From: Chrysemys picta bellii
Lineage: Eukaryota; Chordata; Testudines; Emydidae
DNA length: 64,000 nt
Assembly: GCF_011386835.1 (NCBI RefSeq)
Contig: NC_088791.1
Coordinates: 6,324,998-6,388,997 of the forward strand
Direction of reading: 5' to 3'
Position 1 is the stretch's first letter; each line of letters starts with the position of its first letter. A model generated the notes under the pieces. The model had not been told where the DNA came from. It saw only the letters and a list, made by a program, of their open reading frames with translations, and did no database searches. Below, piece after piece: positions 56,201 through 64,000 of this stretch. Position numbers and translations under genes: made by a program.

Positions 56201-59200
56201 GGCTAAGGTGGTGTTTTGTGCAAGGCCCAGTGGGCGCCCAGCCCATGGACTCGGGCACCGTGGGGTCAGGGAGAACGTCCCGTCTGGGCGTGCCATGCCA
56301 GTGCGGGGGTTGGCCTGTCTGAGTAAGTGGCTGGTCCCGGCCGGGGTGGTGGGCGTGTGGATCTCCCATCCCTGGATGGCCTGGGGAATGGGTCACTGTG
56401 CAGGGAACGGCCTGGCCCTACACTATCTGGGAGAGCTGCTTCAGGTTGGGGGGCTGACTGGACAGCTTGGGAGATTTCTCCTCTTTTCCTGCCCCCGGTG
56501 CTTTAGCTGTGGATGAGGGAGGCAGGGAGCTGACCCTCCGCCCAACCCCTCCCAAGAGTTGGTGCCTCCCTGTCCGCCATCTTGTGGCAGTGTCTGTTTC
56601 TGAGGCTGGTGCCCAGGGCTCCTTTAGGCTGAGCAGCCGTCACGTCGCCTCCCTTCCATCGGGAGAGGTCTCTGGTGCTGAGGTTCCTCGTGGGAAGCCC
56701 GAGCTGCCGCAGGGTGTGGCCAGGCGTCGATCTTCCCCTCTTCCCCATGGCGGTCGGGGCTGGGCAGAGCGAGGCGCGTCTCCCGTCCTTTGCTTTGTGG
56801 TGCATGAAGGACAAGTGCCTCCTGCTCCGTGTGCCTGGCATCTCTCATGTCTCGGCTCGGTGAGCCTGGCTAGCGCGCGCCGCATGTGGGGGTTATAACG
56901 GGCGGTTAGCTGCCGGGGGGCTCTCCTTGCACCCCTTACCCAAGCCAGGGCACAGAGGGGGCAGCTGCGCTCTACTTTCAGCCACTAGGGGGCAGTGGAG
57001 ACTGGACTGCACCTGGGCCCTCCAAGTCAGAATGAGACCCGTTAGCCAGGCAGGGGATGTGCCGCTTCCCCTGCATCTGCTCTGCGTGATGAGGCCTCCC
57101 TGCCTGCGTAGGGGTGGCCCTGTCCTCCGGGGAGTCCAAGCTGCTTTATGCCTGGGAGAACGGGCAGGAAGGGACGTGTGTAAGCTGCTTGACTCTCCTT
57201 CCCCAACCGTTGTGGTCCTGATAGACTTGCCTGTAAGCCTCCATCCCGCTCCCAGTCCCTTGGTTCAGAGCTGCGGGGGAGCAGAGAGTGGTGTATCTTA
57301 GCGGGGCAGAGATGCAGGGGCCACAAACATGAGAGAGTTCTCTTCAAACTGCCTGAATTCACTGGCCTCCGTCTGCCTTCACCCTACAGCCTCCGGGAAA
57401 GGATGGCCACGGTCTGCGCAGGCCCTGCAGCGACGCGTGGCTCTTGGGAGCAGTGCAAAAGGCCCTTGCGGGGTGTTGTATTAATTTAGATGGAATAAAG
57501 GGGATATCCTAACCCAACCCACTGAACAGGGTTAAACAAGGTTCGCTGTGCAGAGCCCTCAGCCGGCTTAGCACCATGTACAAACCATTGTATTTAGTAA
57601 AGGTCAAGAAAAGAAGGAAAACCAGCTAAAGCATTTGAAATGTAAAGTATGGAGTCAGGCTTCGTTTTAACAGCCTCCCTTGTTCCCTTGCCCTTGAGCT
57701 GCAGAGAGTTTTAGACGGAAACCCTCCTCGTTAGTTTCTTTGATGGTGTCTCAGAGGGTGATAACCTTCCTTTGCAGAACAGAGAAGTCAGTAGAGATGC
57801 TGCTGTTAAAATCCAATCCTGTTTCATCCCAGTGGGTGTTTGGGATTCAGCTGTAGCCAGCAGAGGTGGTGATGCCCTCTGGGAAGGTCCCCTCTCCCTG
57901 GGGGGGGGGGGGTCCTCTCCCTGGCCTGGTCTGGTCAGGATGTCCCTCAGGGTTAGGAAAGAAGGCATCGGGGTAGTGGCTGACACTGGAACTCGGCCTT
58001 GTCATTGGTGCCTCCTGTAATGAGACCAATATGGAGAATCCAGCCTGAGGGGAAGCCTTGAGGGACTCTGTTACCTTCCAGCCGGCCGGGGTAGGTTTAC
58101 CCTGCAATTAGACGCCCGCGGCTGGCCCGTGCCCGCTGATTCAGGCTAAGGGGCAGTTGAGTTGTTGTGTGGAGGCTCAACCCTTCCACCTTGCAGGGTC
58201 CTAGAACCCAGACTCTGGACCAAACCCAAATGGCTAAACAGCCCCGTAGCCCAAGCCAGCTGGCCACGGGTTTTTAACGGCAGCGTGGACGTACCCTGCG
58301 AGGCCCAAGTGAAGGAAGCGGCCAGCAGAGGCTGCGCAGTCTGGTGGACTGAGCCCTGGGCAGGGACTCCTGGGCTCTATTCGCAGCTCTGCCCCGGGCA
58401 CGGGCCAGCGGCTTCACTTCTGAGCCTCCGTTTCCTCCATCGACAAAAAGCGGGCCAGTGTTTGGGCAGCGCTGTATAAATGAAGGCCTCTTGGTAACCG
58501 GTTTTAACAAGGCTTCTCCCCCAGGGCCTGGAGGGGGCCAGCCTTGGTTCTAAGCCTCCTTTTGCAGTGGCATTTAGTGAGGGAGCGCTAAGGCAAGCAC
58601 CTGCCTGCTGCCAACTTCCCCTTTTTCTCCCGTGGCTGGCGCCAGCTTCCCCACTGCCTTGCTAGGAGCCTGGTTAGACGCAGGAATCGGACGACCTCTT
58701 CCCCTGGGCATTGATACTCGGCTGCCAGTGCAAAGCACCAGGAAGCCTTTTACAGAGCAGTAGGCAAGGGGGCTGTAGGGTCTGCGGATCACAACTGCCG
58801 CCTGCCTGTGGAACGGAAGGAATCCACTTCCACTCCGACCGGCTGGCTCCTGGCTATGGCGGTTGGCTGTTCCAGGATGAACAGAGCTGCGGGAGAGCAG
58901 CGTTGCTTGAAATGCTGCTGCTTTATTCAGCCAGCCCGGCATGGCGTCCCTGGGCGGGAGGGGGAAAAGTGTGTGTGAGAGAGAGAACCTGGAAAGTATA
59001 TGGCACACCCCCCACACACACACACGGATTGGCTGCAAAGCATCATTCCAGGTGCTAATTCCGTGGGTGGGTGGGAAACCGGAGTTGGTGAAAGGATCTG
59101 GCTGACGGCCCTGCAGAGTGAAGTCCCTGCCCGCAGAGAAGGGGATGACGCATCCCCGGTGCTTGGATCCCCCGTCGGGGTGAGAGGGGCATGCATTCTG

Positions 59201-62200
59201 TAGGGCCCATCCAGTCCTTGCCGTCCGCCTGCCGTGGGGGCGTGTTCTGTGCATACTTGTCCCCTAGTGATACTCGGCATTCTGAGCGCTGTGACTGATG
59301 GGTGCTTTACGAAGCTCGGTCAGTACCTGCTGACAAAGGGAAACTGAGGCATAAAGTGACTCATTCAAGGACACCCAGCAGACTAATAGCGGCTGTGGGT
59401 AGAGAGCCCATGGGCCCTATCATACTGCTTAGTGTTAGAGGGCTTTCCCGTCACCCTCTCCCCCGGTTCTTGTCACGCACACAGCAAGCCTGATCCCAAT
59501 TTCCTGTTCTTCCATTTCCTGTTTGACCCCAGTTTCTATAGTAATATTCTCAGCTAGACCTTAACCCATCATTTTACTGAAATTTAACTAACTAGTTCCA
59601 ACATATGGTAACACAATTCTCTAACCAGTTATATCCCACTCCCCTAATTAACTTACACCCAGCAAACTTAATTATCCAGCAGATGAAACAATTAGAGAAC
59701 CAGACAGATTAACAATAGAAAAGTGGGGGCCATAAAGATAAAACAATACAGAAATGAGGGTTTCACAACCACAACCATTGATGAGTGATTTCTTGCAGGC
59801 AGGATGCTATCGAACTACGTTTTCTTTAACCATCTTAAGATCTGTTTCTTTATCTGGTGGGGATGGGCACTGTCAGGACAGGATCGTCTTCCTAACAGCC
59901 CAATAGCACCTTATTTCAGTGTGACTGGTTTGGGATGGGAGGATGTGACCGTTCGCTTCCCAGCGTATGACTGCCCCTGCTGCTTAGCCGAAGGCCTTAG
60001 CCTAAGAACCAGGCCTCAGCCTCTCCTAGTGAGCGAAGGCCCGTACACAGGCAGACTGTGATTTTGATTCTTTGTTTGTATACCCCTGTAACTAGCTACG
60101 TGATAAAAATACACCTAAGTTCTTAAAGTACAGGCCTTTACTGACCTGCCTGTAATAGGGTGACCAGATGTCCCAATTTTATAAGGACAGTCCCGATTTT
60201 GGGGTCTTTTTCTTATATAGGATCCTATTACCCCCACCCCCTGTCCCAATTTTTCACACTTGCTGTCTGGTCACCCTAGCCTGTAATCTATATTCTAACA
60301 CTTGGCAAGGCCCCAAGCACCCCTCGGATGGTGGTAACTTTCTGCCTTGGCAGGGCTGACAGGGATTTGATCTTGTGTCTATGGGGGGAGGGGTCCTTAT
60401 CCTATTGCGGATCTCCTGAGCCCTCTGGAGGCCCCCAGTGCCCTCCCCTCATTTAGGGACACTGCATGTGTGGGTTGAAGGCCCGAGCAGGCGGCTGGCT
60501 CTGAATCTCCATGTCCTGCCTCCACAGATGATCTCGATGGTGATGGTGGCCGTGGGCATCTACGCCAGGCTGATGAAGCACGCAGGTGAGCGACTGGCGC
60601 CTTCCCCTTGCCCCAGGTCCGTGCTGGAGCTCTGGGATCTCTCCTTCTGGTGGGAGGTGGGGGAGGACCCCGGAGACTGGCTGCCCTGGAAGCAGACGGG
60701 TTTGAGGAGGAGAGCGGAGCCTTTCCTGGGTCTGAGACTAGAACGCAGCTAAGGGGGGGGTGAGGTCTCAGTGTGGAGAGCACGGCCCGCTGCGTGTGGC
60801 AGACATCGTCTGGGGTGAGAGGGGAGAAGCTGCCGCTCTTGTCCAGTGAAACAGGGCTTGGACGCGTCCCCACCTCCACCCCTGCTTGTCACAGGCCTGC
60901 TCCGATCTGGGGCCATTGTCCATCACCAGATAAACCTCTGGTCTTGGGGCCGCGTGGAGTTACGGCAGCCTGATCTGGGCTTGTTCCTTCTCGCCCCGGG
61001 GTCAGAAGCACTGGAGAGGCCTGGGGAAAGGGGAAGGCGCCAGTGGCTGGCTGGCTCTGGAGGGGCCTGTTGCAGCAGGGATAATGGGAGAGGCTGGGGC
61101 CCCAAAGGAGCCTTCCCTCAGCCCCACCCCATAGAGCCGCCTCCTTTGGATTCCTTTAGCGGACAGGGTGGTGCAGCTGGACTAACAGCTCTGCGCTCTC
61201 GCATCCTCTTTCCCCCACCCCCTCTGCTCCCGCCTGGCAGAGGCGGCCATGGCCTGCCTCGCGGTGGATCCCGCCATCCTGCTCATCGTGGTCGGCATCC
61301 TGATGTTCCTGATCACCTTCTGCGGCTGCATCGGCTCCCTGCGTGAGAACATCTGCCTGCTGCAGACGGTGAGGGGACGGGAGGCTGCGGGAGCCCAGCC
61401 TGGGCCGGGGGGGGGTGGGGGGAGAAGGGGACAATCGTATGGGGGTTATAGACAGGACAGGGGATGGGAAGCCTCATGGGGACCCCCATGGGGACCCCGC
61501 TGTCTACCTGGGCCTCCAGAAACCGCCAGGAGTGGGCTTGGGGTTCCCCCCTCAATGACTGGCACCTCGGGCAGCCGTCAGGACTGATGGGACCCAGGGT
61601 CTCTCTGCAATGTCTCCCATTTCCTTCCCCCACCCATTGGTGTGAAATCTTAGCTGGTGCCCAGCCATGCTGATGACAGGAAAGTTCGTGGCTCCCTCTA
61701 GTGGCCAGAGCTGGGGAACTCCTGCACCCCAGGAGATACTTAGCCATGCGCCTCCCAGGGAAACTGACCCTTTCCAAAGTGCCTTTAATGGCATTGGTGT
61801 CTCGGTTAAAGAGACGGAGGGTTTCTCATTCCTTCACACATCCAGTCAGTTGTTGGTAGGAGCTGCTTGCATAGCCGGGGGAGAACAGACGCTGGAGTCT
61901 GTACAGATCTCCTGTAGTTACATACAGCTCTCAATGGTGGATCTGTTTGCTAGCACAGACATGGATGACGCTTTAGAGCAGTGTGGCAAATCCATAGGAG
62001 GTGAGTTCTGTCTGATTCAGCCCTGAACCAGCGACCTGGCACGGTCCACTCCAAAAGGTGCCGTCTTTCAGAAGAGATGTAAAACCCAGGCTCTGAGCAC
62101 TTTGGGATGATCCCAGAGCATATTTTGCAAGGATGAGGTCTTAACTCCACTCTGCCTCTCTGACGTCCCCTGCAGTTTCAAAAAGTGACTTTCTCTCTTC

Positions 62201-63370
62201 CTGTCCCAATCTTCTGTGCATTGTTAAGCAGCTGCTCTGTTCCACCCCAGAGGTGGCTGCATTTCAGTGCTGGGTGAAGTGGTCAGTAGATAGGAATCGG
62301 TAAAAAAGGCACTACAGGGATATAATGTGACGGGCCTGGAGTCCTGCTGCCCTGTGACCTTGCAGCTTCAAGCGTCCCTGCTTGGGTCATGGTGGCGCAA
62401 GTCTGGCTCCGTAAAAGATGGTGCGTTGTTTCCTCTTCGGTGGCAATTTGCTGACGGCTGTTTTCTCTCTCCTGCAGTTCTCAATCTGCCTGACCATAGT
62501 CTTCCTGCTGCAGCTGGCAGCTGGAGTGCTGGGCTTTGTCTTCTCTGATAAGGTAAATACACCAGAGAGCTGGGGTGAGCATTGTTCTTTTGAGGTGGTG
62601 GGTTGGGGGGGGGGGGGGGGGAGGAGAAGGATGCCCCAACATAACTGGAGGACCAGTCCTGGATTGGCAGGGAGCTGCCCGAGAGGACAGAATAGATTTC
62701 TTCCCTCACTAAACTGCGATTCTCCGGGAAAAGGTGGTTCTACGTGGGGACGGAGGGCCAAAGAGGCCGAACCGCAAATGGGAGGCGAGGTGTCTGGGGG
62801 GTGAACAGAGACTGTTCTCTTTTTCATTTAAATAAGATTTTAAAAATAGTTTGTTTTGATCCAAGGCTTCCCCAGCAGACTTGGCGACCCAAACGCATCA
62901 GCCTTCTGCTGGGGCGTGGGCACCAGAGTGCAGCTGGCTGGGTGGGTCTGCCGCAGGGTTTGGTCCCTGACCTCATTGTCTTTCAGTGGCCAGTGTTTTG
63001 GTTTCCAGTATGTCCCCCGCCTCACCCCAAACAAGTGGAGGGGGCAGGAATGGATAGGCTGGGGTGAGGCCACTGGCCTGCGATGCAGGGAACCTGGGTT
63101 CAGGTCCCTGGCTCCACATGTGATCTAGAAACTGGGGGTGACGCCCGCCCGTCAGGCAGCTGTGAGGTTAAATTGTAGGGGAGGAGGCGTTCGGATGCTG
63201 CAGTGGCGAGGGGCGTGCAAGCACCTAGGTAGGAGGGAAATCTCCCTGGCAACCTCTCGGCGTTCCTCCCCCAGGCACGCGGGAAGGTGAGCGAGATCAT
63301 CAACAACGCCGTCGTGCATTACCGGGACGACCTGGACCTGCAGAACCTCATCGACTATGGGCAGAAGGAG
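41167..63370 (+). CDS. TSPAN33: Tetraspanin-33 (partial, five exons; continues past the window)
   Basis: Joining 41167-41274, 60528-60585, 61241-61368, 62478-62552 and 63275-63370 gives 155 codons in one frame. Order: cytosolic N-terminus (1-23), TM1 (about 24-47), small loop with LMKHAEAAMACLAVDPA, TM2 (about 67-88), CGCIGSLREN turn, TM3 (about 99-120), start of the large extracellular loop (RGKVSEIINNAVVHYRDDL). These segments match TSPAN33 closely as I know it. TSPAN33 belongs to the TspanC8 group, four-pass membrane proteins that bind the protease ADAM10 and control its maturation and cell-surface location. It is expressed in erythroid and activated B cells. The Cys-Cys-Gly part of the large loop, TM4 and the C-terminus lie beyond the window. 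The N-terminus is proline/arginine-rich. Confidence 0.95.
41275..44496. other. TSPAN33 intron 1, first part
   Basis: No exon or bounded repeat recognised, apart from a short Penelope-like scrap near 42020-42045 (AGGTGCCACAAGTACTCCTG). Open frames in the first 400 bases follow from GC-rich composition. Confidence 0.4.
44497..46558 (-). mobile_element. CR1 LINE, 5'-truncated, with long intact RT frame
   Basis: The minus strand has one uninterrupted frame of more than 560 codons (to the stop at 44872), covering most of the reverse-transcriptase domain: [33 protein letters not shown], the catalytic KFADDTKVGG, and the C-terminal [14 protein letters not shown]. The 3' end at about 44498 has the CR1 terminal repeat (TCATAGAC twice). 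The endonuclease part is missing. The lack of stops or frameshifts implies a comparatively young insertion. It lies antisense in TSPAN33 intron 1. Confidence 0.93.
46559..46745. mobile_element. Probable MITE
   Basis: Facing motifs GCATCTACACTGGGGTTTTG (46609) and GCAAAACTTAAGTGTAGCTC (46701) and a GCTGGTATACCAGC palindrome at about 46567. It abuts the truncated 5' end of the CR1. Exact ends are not resolved. Confidence 0.5.
46746..48826. other. TSPAN33 intron 1, middle part
   Basis: No exon, RNA gene or bounded repeat recognised. G- and C-runs at about 47637-47645 and 48456-48468. Open frames on both strands near 47044-47704 show no recognisable domain. Confidence 0.35.
48827..49430 (-). mobile_element. 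Penelope-like element 3' part with GIY-YIG region
   Basis: On the minus strand, 49149-49403 encodes a GIY-YIG-type C-terminal segment (KPVGEHFNLPGH and VTVLEQKNLQKQTSKRNSR), followed by non-coding sequence and the tail family (CATAAGCTTTGGTGGGT, ACAGACTAACACAGAGTCC). This copy links the short tails elsewhere to a Penelope-type parent. The tail itself looks rearranged near 48840-48880. Confidence 0.7.
49431..50188. other. TSPAN33 intron 1; possible MITE at about 49560-49835
   Basis: GCAGTGTAGACATACCC near 49818-49834 matches the right end of the turtle MITE type at 29018. A matching left end was not found with confidence. No exon recognised. Confidence 0.35.
50189..50312 (+). mobile_element. 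Penelope-like 3' tail
   Basis: Nearly identical to 14311-14434. Flanked by a 15-bp duplication with two mismatches: AACATATACATGCGT (50174-50188) and AACATACACACGCGT (50313-50327). Confidence 0.85.
50313..51211. other. TSPAN33 intron 1, no feature recognised
   Basis: No exon or bounded repeat supported. Confidence 0.35.
51220..51669. mobile_element. 450-bp hAT-like MITE
   Basis: Ends CAGCGGTTCTCCAACTTTAC and GGAGTTTGAGAACCACTG are inverted; 8-bp duplication CGCTAAGG/TGCTAAGG at 51212-51219 and 51670-51677. The C-rich interior with hairpin (about 51471-51532, CCCAGCACCTCCTGCA facing TGCAGGAGGCACTGGG) also occurs in the differently ended element at 10938-11391. Confidence 0.85.
51678..58160. 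other. TSPAN33 intron 1, long GC-rich part
   Basis: No TSPAN33 exon or other gene recognised. Visible items: an inverted tRNA-like repeat at about 54200-54262, a (GT)n run at about 54766-54782, and G-runs at about 56063-56072 and 57900-57911. Many open frames on both strands come from high GC content. Confidence 0.35.
54200..54262 (-). repeat. tRNA-like repeat fragment, inverted
   Basis: The minus strand reads GGGCTTTTAGATCCAGAGGT, then GGTTCGATCTCTGCTGCC, a Pol III B-box-like motif. It is related to 14484-14560. Confidence 0.4.
58340..58490 (+). repeat. MIR-type SINE fragment
   Basis: GACTCCTGGGCTCTATTCGC, CGGCTTCACTTCTGAGCCTC, CGTTTCCTCCATCGACAAAA and GGCAGCGCTGTATAAATGAA follow the MIR order. 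Confidence 0.65.
58491..60155. other. TSPAN33 intron 1, distal part
   Basis: No exon recognised. A MIR/L2-like patch is at about 59330-59395. From about 59475 to 60300 the AT-rich sequence (with the MITE below inside it) may be an old LTR-type element, but I found no paired ends. Confidence 0.3.
60156..60278. mobile_element. 123-bp hAT-like MITE
   Basis: Second copy of the family at 2646-2769: ends TAGGGTGACCAGATGTC and GTCTGGTCACCCTA. Perfect 8-bp duplication GCCTGTAA at 60148-60155 and 60279-60286. Confidence 0.87.
60528..60585 (+). CDS. TSPAN33: TSPAN33 exon 2
   Basis: Acceptor CTCCACAG|ATG, donor GCAG|GTGAGC. Encodes MISMVMVAVGIYARLMKHA and the first base of a Glu codon (phase 1). It completes TM1 and opens the small extracellular loop. 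Confidence 0.93.
61241..61368 (+). CDS. TSPAN33: TSPAN33 exon 3
   Basis: Acceptor CCTGGCAG|AG, donor CAGACG|GTGAGG; phase 1 in, phase 0 out. It encodes the end of the small loop, TM2 (ILLIVVGILMFLITF) and the conserved CGCIGSLREN turn with cysteines likely to be palmitoylated. Confidence 0.94.
61369..62477. other. TSPAN33 intron 3
   Basis: No exon or clear mobile element seen. Confidence 0.4.
62478..62552 (+). CDS. TSPAN33: TSPAN33 exon 4
   Basis: Acceptor CTCCTGCAG|TTC, donor GATAAG|GTAAAT, phase 0 both ends. 25 codons covering TM3 (FSICLTIVFLLQLAAGVLGF) and VFSDK. Confidence 0.94.
62553..63274. other. TSPAN33 intron 4
   Basis: Contains a G-run at about 62607-62622. No repeat with clear ends recognised. 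Confidence 0.4.
63275..63370 (+). CDS. TSPAN33: TSPAN33 exon 5 (last in window)
   Basis: Acceptor CTCCCCCAG|GCACGC, donor AAGGAG|GTGGGT, phase 0. 32 codons beginning ARGKVSEIINNAVVHYRDDL, the first helices of the large extracellular loop. The exon holding the Cys-Cys-Gly motif should lie beyond 64000. Confidence 0.93.
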
Positions 63371-64000
63371 GTGGGTCCCGTTAAAGAGCCAGCACACGTG
63401 GCCCTCGGCCGGGTTTCCTGCCTCCTATGGGGTGACTGGCCCTGGGCGAGCTCTCTGGCCTCCTCCGTGATGGGGATGGCTGGGTCTCCTCGCCCTGTAG
63501 CAGGGACGGCTGGTCCTCAGCCAGGCCTGGGGTACGGTCTGGGCCCTCCAAACTCTCTCTCGCGCTGTTCCCCTCTCTTTAAAACATCCCTGAAATCATC
63601 TCTCCTGCCTTGACCCGAGTTCCCTTTCAAAGCACGTAAGACGGTCGGTCTCTCCTCGCTGAGGCTGCAGGGCCAGGATCTGCTCCCCTTCGTCCCTTCT
63701 TGGAGTAGTGAGCGCGGCTGTCCACGGTTCTCTGGTTCCCTTTCGTTGTCCATCAGACCCCATTCCACTAGTCCCACATCCTTCTGCTTCTTTGTGGGCC
63801 CCCATCTTCCGGCGGGAGGGCGGTGCCATCGCAGACCACACCCCTCCCAGTTTGAGTCCAATCGTGCTAGTCACAAGTACCCGCCGAACTCTCTCGTGTA
63901 AGCACACGTGCTTCTTTGTTCTCCTCCCGCGGGCTTGGTCCCAGGACGGTCGTGCAGCTGGCGTTGCACATCTGGAGTCTAAATATACTCCCACCCCTCT
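63371..64000. other. TSPAN33 intron 5 (partial)
   Basis: No further exon found before the window end; the open frame on the minus strand is not gene-like. Confidence 0.4.

Noticed and set aside
60846..61346. 166-codon frame overlapping TSPAN33 exon 3
   Set aside because: It uses a different frame from the conserved tetraspanin sequence, whose exon boundaries and phases fit.

Overview
The window is vertebrate nuclear DNA, almost certainly from a turtle. There are no bacterial signatures: genes are split into short exons with GT-AG introns, and most of the sequence is transposable-element debris. The mix is characteristic of turtles: many CR1 LINE fragments, tRNA-derived SINEs with a CR1-like tail (the tortoise Pol III SINE type), a DIRS element, Penelope-like tails, a Ty3/Gypsy gag remnant, and many short non-autonomous DNA transposons.

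Two host genes are visible, both on the + strand. (1) Positions 5731-17409 hold four coding exons of an immunoglobulin-superfamily cell-surface receptor: signal peptide, V-type domain with a J-like end, C1-type domain, and a transmembrane segment with an arginine inside it. All three introns are phase 1. The cytoplasmic end is unresolved: exon 4 could read through to a stop at 17449, or splice to a weak candidate exon at 26119-26234. (2) Positions 41167-63370 hold the first five coding exons of TSPAN33 (tetraspanin-33), codons 1-155. The gene runs off the right edge before the Cys-Cys-Gly part of the large loop. A GC-rich, CCAAT-containing promoter lies just upstream, and intron 1 is about 19.3 kb.

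Layout. 1-5700: repeats, including a GC-rich foldback, a local duplication with an empty-site partner, and MITEs. 5731-17409: receptor gene with CR1, SINE, Penelope and hAT-like insertions in its introns. 17909-23856: a nested pile-up, in which a hAT-like element holds a 5.6-kb DIRS element that in turn holds a SINE and a MITE. 24000-25700: Gypsy gag/protease remnant, then a Penelope-like piece. 26200-40600: intergenic repeats, including two solo LTRs with perfect 5-bp target-site duplications and a three-level nest at 38803-40546. 40800-64000: TSPAN33.

The most promising item for a second look is the receptor gene. Its V(J)-C1 layout and transmembrane arginine suggest an adaptor-coupled activating receptor, possibly related to NKp30-type molecules. 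That assignment is inference and needs a database search. The rest of the interest lies in mobile-element structure: Penelope-like tails with internal inversions, a DIRS copy that lost its recombinase core but kept both terminal repeats, and hAT-like families that share an interior but not their ends.
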